In this document: in pieces, positions 1 through 7,493 of the stretch
How positions within the stretch are numbered: position 1 is the stretch's first letter
Layout: each line of letters starts with the position of its first letter
Assembly (NCBI GenBank): GCA_014192545.1
Contig: BJHL01000001.1
Span: forward strand, 914,134 to 978,133
DNA: 64,000 bases
Direction of reading: 5' to 3'
DNA from: Phycisphaerae bacterium
Lineage (GTDB): Bacteria; Planctomycetota; Phycisphaerae; Phycisphaerales; UBA1924
Translations under genes and position numbers: made by a program
Notes under the pieces: generated by a model
Told to the model about the DNA's origin: nothing
What the model saw: the letters and a program-made list of their open reading frames with translations, nothing else
Database searches by the model: none

Positions 1-1
1 G

Positions 2-364
2 CATGGAGGGGCGTTTGTGAGTGGAACGGGGGTGCAGGTGGTGGATGCGAAGACTGGGGGGTGTGTGGCGGCTGCACCTACGTGGCATCCAAGTCCTCCG
101 TTTGGCGCACCCGCAACATGGATCATTACGTGGACGACACCCGGTTGGCGATGTTTCCTAAACAACCCTGCTACAGGAACTAGTTGTAAATGCAGGCGGG
201 AAGGAACGGGACGTGACCCGGATGGAAGAATAATTACAGTGAGGGAGACTTGCGATTGCACCTGCGCGGCTCCTCCAGGACCCGGGGCGATTCCAGCCGG
301 TCCGGGCTTGACACCGCCACCAGCGTTGGGCTGCACACCTTGTGCGGTCGAGTATCTCTACTAA
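2..364 (+). CDS. C-terminal part of an unrecognised Cys-rich protein, cut by the window edge
   Basis: The frame is open from the first bases of the window, reading HGGAFVSGTGVQVVDAKTGG and ending at TAA 362-364, so the true start probably lies upstream. A GTG at 17 could start a 115-residue product but lacks a Shine-Dalgarno sequence. The visible part has about seven Cys, a CDCTC cluster and a Pro/Gly-rich end, with no family I recognise. The first residues are repeated in the same frame at 1216-1267 behind the next gene, so this looks like the variable end of a longer protein whose conserved junction has been duplicated. That architecture recalls Rhs or other polymorphic-toxin loci, but this is inference; it could also be a Cys-rich exported protein. 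Confidence 0.45.
   Translation, partial: HGGAFVSGTGVQVVDAKTGGCVAAAPTWHPSPPFGAPATWIITWTTPGWRCFLNNPATGTSCKCRREGTGRDPDGRIITVRETCDCTCAAPPGPGAIPAGPGLTPPPALGCTPCAVEYLY
13..49 (+). repeat. 37-bp direct repeat, copy 1
   Basis: This 37-bp word is identical to 1230-1266. Both copies are read in the same frame (FVSGTGVQVVDA), and the similarity continues upstream as HG-[GS]-[AR]. The two copies bracket the AT-rich gene at 412-1131. Confidence 0.85.
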
Positions 365-376
365 TATAGAGACGAC

Positions 377-404
377 CTTGCACAGGATTAATTTTCTGTG
401 CAAG
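377..404. promoter_or_regulatory. Perfect 9-bp dyad just before the zinc-ribbon gene
   Basis: CTTGCACAG (377-385) and CTGTGCAAG (396-404) are perfect inverted repeats around a 10-nt AT-rich loop. The right arm ends 7 nt before the ATG at 412. No T-tract follows, so an operator or a structure over the ribosome-binding region is likelier than a simple terminator, although it also lies 13 nt after the stop of the preceding ORF. Confidence 0.5.
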
Positions 405-411
405 TATTTAT

Positions 412-1131
412 ATGAAAACGGCGAGAGCATTCACACAGTATATTTTCTATGTATTAATTGACATATGTTTTCTGGCTATCGGATTTCGCGTTGCACTTAT
501 AGCAGCCAAAGCGAAGGTGATACTGCCTGCATCGATAGACTTTGACACCAAGTTCCATCTTGTAAAAATTGTATCTCGGGAGTTTCTGTTGAACGGATGG
601 TGGTACGGTTCTGCTTCGTTTTGGATATATGCGGTATCAATACCTGTTATTGTGTGTGTATGGGGAACTATTCGGATTTTGTTTTACTATTCTTCGATGC
701 AAGTAATACAGTTCGGATTGCATCCGATGTGCGTGTTGTCGTTAAGCAATAAAACATTTAGTCAATTGCATATCAGAAGTTCTGCTTCTGCTACCGCTTT
801 GGCGGTGATTGTATCACTCTTTCTTGAGAATCAACACCCTGATGTTGTTCCAGTAATGGTTCCGAGCATTCGCTTTATCATTTTGTGGACTATTTTGTAT
901 TGTTCACTCGAATTCGTACGACTATATTTGGGAGTTCTCAAGTCAATTAGAAATAGATCTGTGGCTACCAAGTACTGCACTTGCGGATATCCTGGTGAAA
1001 ATGGCAAAATTTGCTCCGAATGCGGCGTACTACTTGGTCCGAATCAAATTTTTCGATGGAGTATTCGCATAGTGATTTATCGAATATTCAGACTAGGCGC
1101 ATCTAGTCACGACGAACATTTTACTATGTAA
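412..1131 (+). CDS. AT-rich integral membrane protein with C-terminal Cys4 zinc ribbon
   Basis: The 239-residue product has hydrophobic segments near residues 10-32, 60-85, 120-140 and 155-175. Near residue 190 it carries CTCGY...ICSECG, a four-cysteine zinc ribbon of the CxCGY/CxxCG type common in planctomycete membrane proteins. Function is unknown. The gene is clearly poorer in GC than everything around it and uses many A/T-ending codons, which suggests separate acquisition. It sits between two copies of a 37-bp coding repeat and directly follows the Cys-rich ORF. If that ORF is a toxin tip, this protein would sit in the immunity position, but nothing in its sequence proves it. The ATG at 412 follows the 377-404 dyad; no strong Shine-Dalgarno is visible. 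Confidence 0.75.
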   Translation: MKTARAFTQYIFYVLIDICFLAIGFRVALIAAKAKVILPASIDFDTKFHLVKIVSREFLLNGWWYGSASFWIYAVSIPVIVCVWGTIRILFYYSSMQVIQFGLHPMCVLSLSNKTFSQLHIRSSASATALAVIVSLFLENQHPDVVPVMVPSIRFIILWTILYCSLEFVRLYLGVLKSIRNRSVATKYCTCGYPGENGKICSECGVLLGPNQIFRWSIRIVIYRIFRLGASSHDEHFTM

Positions 1132-1176
1132 AATTTGATGTAATGAAACAGTTGTATACTATCTTTTTCGCCGTTT

Positions 1177-1267
1177 GTGAGCAGGATGGTGGTTGATCCG
1201 CGCGGGTTGTTGGTGTTACATGGTAGTAGGTTTGTGAGTGGAACGGGGGTGCAGGTGGTGGATGCGG
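1177..1267 (+). pseudogene. Remnant of the conserved junction of the window-edge ORF
   Basis: In one frame this reads MVVDPRGLLVL followed by HGSRFVSGTGVQVVDA. The second part matches the in-frame beginning of the ORF at 2-364 (HGGAFVSGTGVQVVDA). A weaker copy of the same word (FVSRMVVD) comes just before it, hinting at an older tandem. The frame then runs into the GNAT pseudogene, so this is a gene fragment and not an intact gene. DPRGL resembles the DPxGL box that ends Rhs cores, but with this little sequence that is only suggestive. Confidence 0.45.
1230..1266 (+). repeat. 37-bp direct repeat, copy 2
   Basis: Identical over 37 bp to 13-49 and read in the same frame. It marks the right edge of the AT-rich insert. 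Confidence 0.85.
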
Positions 1268-1305
1268 TGCCAATTGGTGGCAGTTGCTCACTACGCTGGC
1301 GGGAT

Positions 1306-1853
1306 ATGGACGCAAACTGCGCGCATGTGGCATCGCCTTACCCGATTCGGCGGCTGGAGCGACTTTCGGCGGCGGAGGTTGGGCAGCTTGCTGACGTGCT
1401 GATTGATTGCGTGGAAGGGGCGCATCGATTGGGTTTATGTTGCCGATTTCGCGGGAGCGAGCGATTGGGTTTTGGACAGGCGTGGGGGAGGCAGTTGCGC
1501 GGGGTGAGCGGGTGCTGCTGGTTGCGCAGGATGAGCGCGGGATTTGTGGGACGGTGCAGCTTGTGCTGGACTTGCCTGACAATCAGCCGCATCGGGCGGA
1601 TTTGGTGAAGACGCAGGTGCATTCGCGAGCGAGGCGATGCGGGTTGGGCGAGGCGCTGATGCGCGAAGCGGAGCGACATGCGACGCTGGTGGGAAGGACG
1701 CTGCTGGTGCTGGATGCGGTGACCGGTGGTGATGCGGCGAGGTTGTATGAGCGGCTTGGTTGGGTGCGAGTTGGAGATGTGCCGGGGTTTGCGTTGTATC
1801 CGGATGGTCGGCCTTGTGGGACGACGTATTACTACAAGAACTTGAACGGGTAG
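1306..1853 (+). pseudogene. GNAT acetyltransferase interrupted by a one-base frameshift
   Basis: The N-terminal part starts at ATG 1306 and reads IRRLERLSAAEVGQLADVLI up to DCVEG. The rest (ASIGFMLPISRERAIGFW, then RRCGLGEALMREAE, the acetyl-CoA site, then RLYERLGW) lies in another frame ending at 1853. The join is the GGGG run at 1417-1420. One extra G would restore VEGGASIGFM, the usual reading in this acetyltransferase subgroup. So this is either a recent single-base loss in a homopolymer or an assembly error. The restored protein would be about 180 residues, normal for a single-domain GNAT that acetylates an amine of unknown identity. Confidence 0.8.
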
Positions 1854-1895
1854 TGTGTCGTTGCTTGAACAACGCGGACTGGCATAGCCTGCGAC

Positions 1896-3350
1896 ATGCG
1901 AAATTGGCTCGCGTGCTTTCGACTTGCGCCTAGTGATGACGCGATTGTGTCGCGCGAAGAGATGCGCGCGTTTGGGTGGGTGACGCTGCTTGCGGCGGTG
2001 TGGACGCTTGTTCTGGGATTGATTTACTGGCCCGGACTTGGGCTCGAAGACAGCGCGGCACGGTCGATTCATGCGATGCAGATGGCGGGGGAGACCAAGC
2101 TGACTGCGAACTTGTTTTCGCATTGGTTTCCGCAAGGGTTGACGCTGCTCATGTCGGCGAGTTTGCGGCTGTTTGACAGCGTTGCGCCGCTATTTTTGTT
2201 GCAGGCGATGTGGTTGGCGATGAATGTTGGATGTCTGCTGGTGCTGCTGGCGGGCAAGCGTGTGGCGCTGGCAACCTTGGCGGTGATGATGGTGTATCCG
2301 CCGATTTTTACGCATGCGGCGGCGCACTTGGCGGATGGGTGGACGACGGCGGCGTTGTGCGGATTGGCGATTTGTTTGGTCTTGTGGTACAGGCGGGCGC
2401 GGCGGATGAAGGCTGGTGCTGATGACACGCCCTTGTGGGTGCGGTGTGTGATCTTGCTGCAGTTTCTCTTTGGGCTGGTTGTGGTGTTGACGTTTCGATC
2501 AAACACCGTGACGGTGCTGCCGATTGTGGGCGTGTGCATGGTGTGGTTTGTGAGGCCATGGCCCAGAGCGGTTGCGGGTGTGGCGGCGCTGCTGGGATTG
2601 CTGTTTCTTTCGACGAAGATCAATGACGAAATTCCGTGGGAGCGGCGCGACACGGTGGCGACGAGTTTGGTGTGGGAGTATGTGGGGATGCTCAAGCTGT
2701 CGGAAGATCCGGAACTTGTCGAGCGATACAACCTTGACGCTATTTGTGTGAAGGGCAAGACGATCGAGGACGTGATTGAGCGGCACAACTGGTTTGCGCA
2801 CGACACAATCATGTGGCAGACGCCCATCACGCTGCGCGAAAGGGATGTGTGGAAAGTAGAGAACAATCTGGTTCGCGAGATGTATCCGAAGCTGGTTCGC
2901 GAGAGACCTGACTTGTATGTGCGGATGAAGCTGGAGATTTGGAAATCGATCTTCGGCTTTCGTGGCAACACGGCGTTGGCGTTTGTGCATAGCAGGCCGC
3001 CGACTTGGACGGAGCAGTTTGGTGTGAGCTTCAAGCCGACGGGGCCGCTCGCGAGCGTGAATGAAGCGATTTACAAGTGGTGCGATCGGCACGATGTGGC
3101 GTTGCAGCGGACGACGTTGCCGTTCATTTGGTTTGGGTTGGCGTTTGTGGGCGTGGCGCTAGCTGGCAAGACGCGGGCGCTGACGTGGCCTGTGGTCATT
3201 CTGTTGCTCATGGCGATGGCGTATTACGCGGGGTTTATGTTGATTACGCCGGCGGTGAGCTATCGGTATTTCATGCCCTCGCATGTGCTGCTGGTGTGCG
3301 TGATTGTGGCGACGGCGCGGCGGACGCTGGTGCGATACATGCACGCGTGA
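1896..3350 (+). CDS. Polytopic membrane protein, possibly glycosyltransferase-like
   Basis: A 484-residue protein with about ten predicted transmembrane segments. A large hydrophilic stretch at roughly residues 250-390 is rich in charged and aromatic residues (ERRDTVATSLVWEYVG, later EIWKSIFGFRG). The first external loop contains GLEDSAARSIHAM. The plan of several membrane helices plus a central extracytoplasmic region resembles GT-C or O-antigen-type membrane enzymes, but I see no diagnostic catalytic motif, so it stays hypothetical. ATG 1896 is the first in-frame start after the GNAT remnant. Coding composition is typical of the host chromosome. Confidence 0.75.
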   Translation: MRNWLACFRLAPSDDAIVSREEMRAFGWVTLLAAVWTLVLGLIYWPGLGLEDSAARSIHAMQMAGETKLTANLFSHWFPQGLTLLMSASLRLFDSVAPLFLLQAMWLAMNVGCLLVLLAGKRVALATLAVMMVYPPIFTHAAAHLADGWTTAALCGLAICLVLWYRRARRMKAGADDTPLWVRCVILLQFLFGLVVVLTFRSNTVTVLPIVGVCMVWFVRPWPRAVAGVAALLGLLFLSTKINDEIPWERRDTVATSLVWEYVGMLKLSEDPELVERYNLDAICVKGKTIEDVIERHNWFAHDTIMWQTPITLRERDVWKVENNLVREMYPKLVRERPDLYVRMKLEIWKSIFGFRGNTALAFVHSRPPTWTEQFGVSFKPTGPLASVNEAIYKWCDRHDVALQRTTLPFIWFGLAFVGVALAGKTRALTWPVVILLLMAMAYYAGFMLITPAVSYRYFMPSHVLLVCVIVATARRTLVRYMHA

Positions 3351-3389
3351 TGCGAGGCGGGTGCAATTGGACCTCGGCGCGTTGGGGCG

Positions 3390-4238
3390 TTAGGGTCGAC
3401 GCACGACGATGAGCGTGTTGCCATCGATGAAGGTGACGCTGCGGGTTGATTGGTGGGCGATTTCGAGCGTTTGTGGTGATGGCGCGGGCGACACGAGCTG
3501 TGGTGCGGGTTGGCTGGGTTGTGAAGTGGTCGTGTTAGGAGTTGGTGCTTGCGCGGCTGGCGTTGAGTCGGGCATGAGGGTGATGCGTTGGGATTCGCGT
3601 TTCCATGTGCCGCGTTGGAGGCCGGTTGGGGCTGCAGTGTCGAGCAGGAATTTGCCGTCGCTGAGGAGCGTGAGTGAGTAGACGCGGTTGGGCGTGGCGG
3701 AGATCCAGGTGCCCAGGAGTTGCTCGCGTGGTTGGCGCGGGGCGGCGTCGGTGGTTGGTGTGGTTGCGGGTTGTGATGCGTCGGCAGGCGCGGGGGCTGT
3801 GGGTTCGGTTGTGGGTGCAGGTTCGACGGGTGCGTCGCCGCCTAGGTCGAGGAAGGGGATGGCGCCGTCGAGCTTGCCGATGGTGCCGCTGAGGCTGGCG
3901 AGGTGGCCGTCGATTCTTGTGAGCGAGGCTTGCATGCCGGTGAGCTGCTGATCGAGCGTGCCCAGCGAGGAGTTGGTGGTGTCGACGCGCGTGAGGCCAG
4001 ATTGGACATCAACGAGTTTGGTGTTGGCTTCGAGGAGTTTGTCGTTGGTGGTGCCCAGATCGGCGTTCATGGCGTTGAGACGATTTTTGACTTGCTCGAT
4101 TTCGGTGTGCGTGGCGGCGATGCTGCCATCGACGACAGCGAGCTGCGCGTTGGCAGTTTTGAGCTGGTCGCGGATATCCCAGACGATGCAGCCGGGGAGG
4201 AAGGGGAGGAGGAGCAGCAGGGGGAGGAGGGGGCGCAT
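3390..4238 (-). CDS. Coiled-coil lipoprotein with C-terminal beta domain
   Basis: The product has a signal peptide MRPLLPLLLLLPFLPGC with a weak lipobox (LPGC), followed by about 120 residues of heptad-like sequence (IEQVKNRLNAMNADLGTTND, then further TNDKL/TNTKL turns) forming a coiled coil. A Pro/Thr/Ala linker follows, then a C-terminal segment LLGTWISATPNRVYSLTLLS that looks like a small lipocalin or META-like barrel. The frame is open further upstream, but that extension is translated hairpin repeat (HPLT/FVTS words), so the ATG at 4238 is preferred. It probably faces the periplasm. Function unknown. It is divergent from ruvA across a repeat-filled gap. Confidence 0.75.
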   Translation of the reverse strand: MRPLLPLLLLLPFLPGCIVWDIRDQLKTANAQLAVVDGSIAATHTEIEQVKNRLNAMNADLGTTNDKLLEANTKLVDVQSGLTRVDTTNSSLGTLDQQLTGMQASLTRIDGHLASLSGTIGKLDGAIPFLDLGGDAPVEPAPTTEPTAPAPADASQPATTPTTDAAPRQPREQLLGTWISATPNRVYSLTLLSDGKFLLDTAAPTGLQRGTWKRESQRITLMPDSTPAAQAPTPNTTTSQPSQPAPQLVSPAPSPQTLEIAHQSTRSVTFIDGNTLIVVRRP

Positions 4239-4256
4239 GGGGGAGGATAAGACGGG

Positions 4257-4415
4257 AGTGACGAAGTAACGAAGTGACGAAGTAACGAAGCGGTGAGGGG
4301 GTGCAGAGGTGAAGAGGTGAAGGGGTGAGCGGGTGAAAGCGTGGTGGTGTGCGGGGCTTTGCACTTTGGCACTCGGGCACTTCGTCACTCCGTCACTCCG
4401 TTACTTCCTCCATAC
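4257..4415. repeat. Intergenic inverted repeat built from GTGACGAAG and GAGGGGGTG words
   Basis: The left part repeats GACGAAGTAAC/GACGAAGTGAC and then GAGGTGAAG-type words. The right part (4378-4410) carries the complementary CACTTCGTCACTCCGTCAC series, so the two can fold into a long hairpin. The same vocabulary recurs at 52.68, 54.57, 58.84, 61.87-62.5 and 63.95 kb. It occupies the whole gap between two divergent genes. Confidence 0.8.
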
Positions 4416-4423
4416 TCTCGGCC

Positions 4424-5083
4424 ATGATTACGCGGATTCGTGGATTTCTTGAGAGTGTGGCGGGGACGCGGGCGGTGATTGTGCCGAGTGGCGATGCGTT
4501 TGCGTATGAGGTGCTGGTGCCGGCATTTGTGGGGCTGGCGCTGGCGACCAAGACCAGTCAGACCATCACGCTGTTTACGTTGCAGTATTTTGAGGGGCAG
4601 AATCAGGGGTCGTCGTTTATTCCGCGGTTGATTGGGTTTGAGAGTGAGCAGCAGCGGGAGTTTTTTGAGTTGTTCACGACGGTGAACGGCATTGGCAATC
4701 GCAAGGCGCTGCGGGCACTGGTGCATCGGCCGCCGGTTGTTGCGCGGGCGATTGCGGAGAAGGATGCGAAGCTGCTTTCGACGCTGCCTGAGATTGGCAA
4801 GCGGATGGCGGAGCGTGTGATTGCGGAGCTTGATGGGAAGGTTGATGCGTTTTTGGTGCCGGGTGAAGGGGCGGCGAGTGAGCGCGGCGTGCGTGTAGAG
4901 GTGAAGCGCGTGAATGCGGCGTTTGCGGGGCCGGCGGAAGATGCGGTGCTGGCGCTGATGGCGCTGGGCCAGACGCGCGGCGAGGCGGAGGAGGGCGTAG
5001 GTAAGGCGATGGCTCGCGCGGAGAAGAGCGGGCGCGTACTGAGTAGTCCGGACAAGATTGTGGAGGCGGTGTTTGGGGGGTGA
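4424..5083 (+). CDS. ruvA: Holliday junction branch migration protein RuvA
   Basis: RuvA is the tetrameric DNA-binding subunit that holds Holliday junctions for the RuvB motor. The start MITRIRGFLESVAG and the OB-fold are followed by the helix-hairpin-helix region VNGIGNRKALRAL and LPEIGKRMAERVIAEL. The C-terminal domain III ends DAVLALMALGQTRGEAEEGV, the part that contacts RuvB. The length of 219 residues is slightly above the usual 190-205. The ORF can be extended upstream, but that extension is translated intergenic repeat, so ATG 4424 is chosen. Neither ruvB nor ruvC is adjacent. Confidence 0.95.
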   Translation: MITRIRGFLESVAGTRAVIVPSGDAFAYEVLVPAFVGLALATKTSQTITLFTLQYFEGQNQGSSFIPRLIGFESEQQREFFELFTTVNGIGNRKALRALVHRPPVVARAIAEKDAKLLSTLPEIGKRMAERVIAELDGKVDAFLVPGEGAASERGVRVEVKRVNAAFAGPAEDAVLALMALGQTRGEAEEGVGKAMARAEKSGRVLSSPDKIVEAVFGG

Positions 5084-5087
5084 GCGG

Positions 5088-5804
5088 TTACTTGGGCTGC
5101 GTTGGTGCTACCGGTGCCGGCGCGCTAGCGAAGTAGTCGCGAAGTTCATCGGCGGAAGTTGTTTTGCCAGTTGTGACGGTGGGCGTTCGGAGCGCGCCGT
5201 AGATGAGGCCGCCTTTGACGCCGATGTATTGTGATTTGTCTTGCGACGGGGCGTGTGACTTGATCGCGTCGGCGATTGCGTCGAGCATTTGGATGCGAGA
5301 TGCCTCGGGGAACTTTTTGAGGTTGGAGACCTTGACGAGTGCCAGAACGCTCGTGTCGCTGGTTGCCACATGCACGGTTGTGGAATCGGCGATCATGCCG
5401 GAGAACGTGCCTTTCGAGACTGCGGTATGAATGAGCGTTGCGAGCTCGGTATCGCCACTGATGGAAGTTGTGCTGAGTGAGCGTTCGGCCGTTGAAAGCA
5501 GTTCTGCGCGTGGATCGTTCTCTCGCTGGCGCGTCGCCATGAACTCGACGGGTGTGATGACGATGCCGATGAGCAGCGTGGCGATGGCGATGAAGGGCAG
5601 CGGGATGAAGAAGATAGACGGATACGGACGGACGGTGCCGTCGGCGGTTGGCTTGCGCCTCCACCAGAAGCCGAGGCCGCACCAGATGAGTGAGGCGAGG
5701 ATGAGGCCGATACCGAAGGAACGAAAGATCAAGGCGCTGATGAAACCGACGAGAAAACCAGCGAGGCCGATGAGAATGCCTGAGACGTTGTAGATCAGAA
5801 TCAC
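5088..5804 (-). CDS. Small membrane protein with extracytoplasmic C-terminal domain
   Basis: The N-terminal half has two or three hydrophobic helices (ILIGLAGFLVGFISALIFRS, then LASLIWCGLGFWWRR, then PFIAIATLLIGIVIT). About 130 soluble residues follow, containing TLIHTAVSKGTFSGMI and KKFPEASRIQMLDAI, and the end is Pro/Ala-rich. I do not recognise the family. The frame is open to 5864, but the GTG at 5804 has a good AGGGG six bases upstream, so I prefer it (238 residues). Alternative starts would add 20 residues. It is convergent with ruvA (4-bp gap) and divergent from the MEMO gene. Confidence 0.7.
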   Translation of the reverse strand: MILIYNVSGILIGLAGFLVGFISALIFRSFGIGLILASLIWCGLGFWWRRKPTADGTVRPYPSIFFIPLPFIAIATLLIGIVITPVEFMATRQRENDPRAELLSTAERSLSTTSISGDTELATLIHTAVSKGTFSGMIADSTTVHVATSDTSVLALVKVSNLKKFPEASRIQMLDAIADAIKSHAPSQDKSQYIGVKGGLIYGALRTPTVTTGKTTSADELRDYFASAPAPVAPTQPK

Positions 5805-5973
5805 GAAATGCCCCTTTCTGAAAAACTGCGGCGAGAGCCTAACGAGAAACGAGCGGTTTGTCAACCGAGTGTTTCGCGGAGCGAAGAAATCGCGGTCATT
5901 TGCTTTCCTAAAAGGGTTATCAGGTGTGTGCTGCGCGTGTGCGAGGCGTCACAATCTGCCGCTACGATGCGGT

Positions 5974-7347
5974 ATGTCCCAATTCAACCCCGTTCCTGAT
6001 CCTGTTCCGCCCTTTAACCCCGCTGCGGCTCACCAGCAGAAACCCAAGCTGCGGCCGGTTCGTGTTTTTCCTGCGGAAATTGAGGGGAACACTCTGATGG
6101 GCATTGCCGATGCTCGGCAGATTTCACCTAAGGTTGTTGTGACGCATCCGGCGGCGCAGTTCGTGTTGCCGTTGATGGACGGCTTGAAGGGGCTGGATGA
6201 AATTGTGAAGACGGCGGCGCGGGGATTGACGCTGGACATTCTCAAGCAGCTTGTTGCGCAGCTTGATGATGCGGGGTTGCTTGCGGGGCCGACGGCGGAT
6301 GCGATGCTGGCGCGCGTGCATGCGGAGTTTGATTCGCAGGAAGTTTTGCCGCCTGGCAGCACGGCGCAAGTTGCGGATGCGCTGGCGATGCAAGCGGCGG
6401 GCAGTCAGGAAGCGTTCAATGCGATGCCGCTTGAAGAGCGCGATGCGCTGGGTGCGAAGAAACTGGGAGAGCTGCTGGATGATTGGATTGCGCAGTCGCT
6501 GAAGGATGCGCCGAATCCGAGTTTGGATGTGCTGCCCAAGGCCATCGTTGCGCCGCACCTTGATTATCCGCGAGGGTGGATCAACTACGGCAGCGTGTAT
6601 GGTCGGCTGCGGGTTGTTGATCGGCCAGACCGCGTGATCATTTTGGGGACGAATCACTTTGGTGAATCAACGGGCGTGTGCGGCTGCGACAAGGGCTACG
6701 AAAGCCCGCTGGGTACATGCGAACTGGATGACGACTTGGTCGGCACGCTGCGGCGGAAACTTGGTGATGCGAATGCGACCAAGCTGTTTGCCAATCGTTT
6801 TGATCACGAGCGCGAGCATTCGATTGAGTTGCAAGTGCCGTGGGTGCAGCACGTGTTTGGGCGCGACAGCAACGGCAAGTTCCCGAAGATTTTCGGGGCG
6901 TTGGTGCATGATCCGACGGTGAACAACGGCGAGAGCTATGACGGCAACGGGCTGGCATTTGAGCCATTTGTGGCGGCACTGCGCGAGACGCTTGCGACGC
7001 TGCCTGGCAAGACGCTGATCATCAGCAGTGCGGACATGAGCCATGTTGGGCCAGCGTTTGGCGATAACGTGCAACTCGCGGGCGATGGGCCTGAAGTTGC
7101 GGAGAATCGCAACAATGTTTTCCGCAGTGATCGCGACATGATCACGATGTTGACGGAACGCAAGCCCGATGAATTGATCGCGGCGATGAGCTGGCAGGGC
7201 AACCCCACGCGCTGGTGCAGTGTGGGCAACTTGGTTGCGACGATGAAACTGGTGAACCCGGAGAAGGTCGAGCTGCTGAACTTCAGCGGGGCGATGGATG
7301 AGCAGGGGCAGGCACTGGTGACGAGTGCGGCGATGGTGATGACGTAA
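5974..7347 (+). CDS. MEMO-family protein (AmmeMemoRadiSam system protein B type) with N-terminal domain
   Basis: The C-terminal two thirds is a MEMO domain: AIVAPHLDYPRGWINYG, then VIILGTNHFGES, HEREHSIELQVPWVQ and ISSADMSHVGPAFG. These carry the His residues and the Asp-containing loop typical of this dioxygenase-like fold. The first 150 residues (VVVTHPAAQFVLPLMDGLKG, then LKQLVAQLDDAGLL) look like a winged-helix or PqqD-like domain. The ORF is open upstream to 5869, but MSQFNPVPD at 5974 is the sensible start. The usual AMMECR1 and radical-SAM partners are not visible nearby, so the biochemical role is open. A strong terminator follows. Confidence 0.85.
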   Translation: MSQFNPVPDPVPPFNPAAAHQQKPKLRPVRVFPAEIEGNTLMGIADARQISPKVVVTHPAAQFVLPLMDGLKGLDEIVKTAARGLTLDILKQLVAQLDDAGLLAGPTADAMLARVHAEFDSQEVLPPGSTAQVADALAMQAAGSQEAFNAMPLEERDALGAKKLGELLDDWIAQSLKDAPNPSLDVLPKAIVAPHLDYPRGWINYGSVYGRLRVVDRPDRVIILGTNHFGESTGVCGCDKGYESPLGTCELDDDLVGTLRRKLGDANATKLFANRFDHEREHSIELQVPWVQHVFGRDSNGKFPKIFGALVHDPTVNNGESYDGNGLAFEPFVAALRETLATLPGKTLIISSADMSHVGPAFGDNVQLAGDGPEVAENRNNVFRSDRDMITMLTERKPDELIAAMSWQGNPTRWCSVGNLVATMKLVNPEKVELLNFSGAMDEQGQALVTSAAMVMT

Positions 7348-7358
7348 TGTTGAGAACG

Positions 7359-7376
7359 CGAGGGCGCGAGCCCTCG
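7359..7376. repeat. Short palindromic hairpin, copy 1
   Basis: CGAGGGC-GCGA-GCCCTCG is a perfect 7-bp stem with a 4-nt loop, 12 bp after the MEMO gene. It pairs in design with a near-identical hairpin in inverted orientation at 7471-7488. Confidence 0.6.
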
Positions 7377-7401
7377 ATGCAGCGGTGACGAAGTAGTAAT
7401 G

Positions 7402-7437
7402 AAAACGGGCGCGACTGGTGTCGCGCCCGTTTTTCGT
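7402..7437. terminator. Strong rho-independent terminator
   Basis: AAAACGGGCGCGAC pairs perfectly with GTCGCGCCCGTTTT around a TGGT loop, a 14-bp stem ending in T-rich sequence. It follows the MEMO gene and can also serve the convergent minus-strand operon ending at 7494. Confidence 0.85.
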
Positions 7438-7470
7438 TTGGTCAGTCGTTAAAGAATTCGTTGATGGTTT

Positions 7471-7488
7471 CGAGGGCTTGCGCCCTCG
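7471..7488. repeat. Short palindromic hairpin, copy 2
   Basis: CGAGGGC-TTGC-GCCCTCG has the same 7-bp stem as the hairpin at 7359-7376, in the other orientation (one difference in the loop). The two sit on either side of the terminator, like a REP-type pair. Confidence 0.6.
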
Positions 7489-7493
7489 TGTTC

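Noticed and set aside
5869..5973. Upstream extension of the MEMO gene
   Set aside because: The extra 35 residues are Cys/Arg-rich without family support; MSQFNPVPD at 5974 is the better start.
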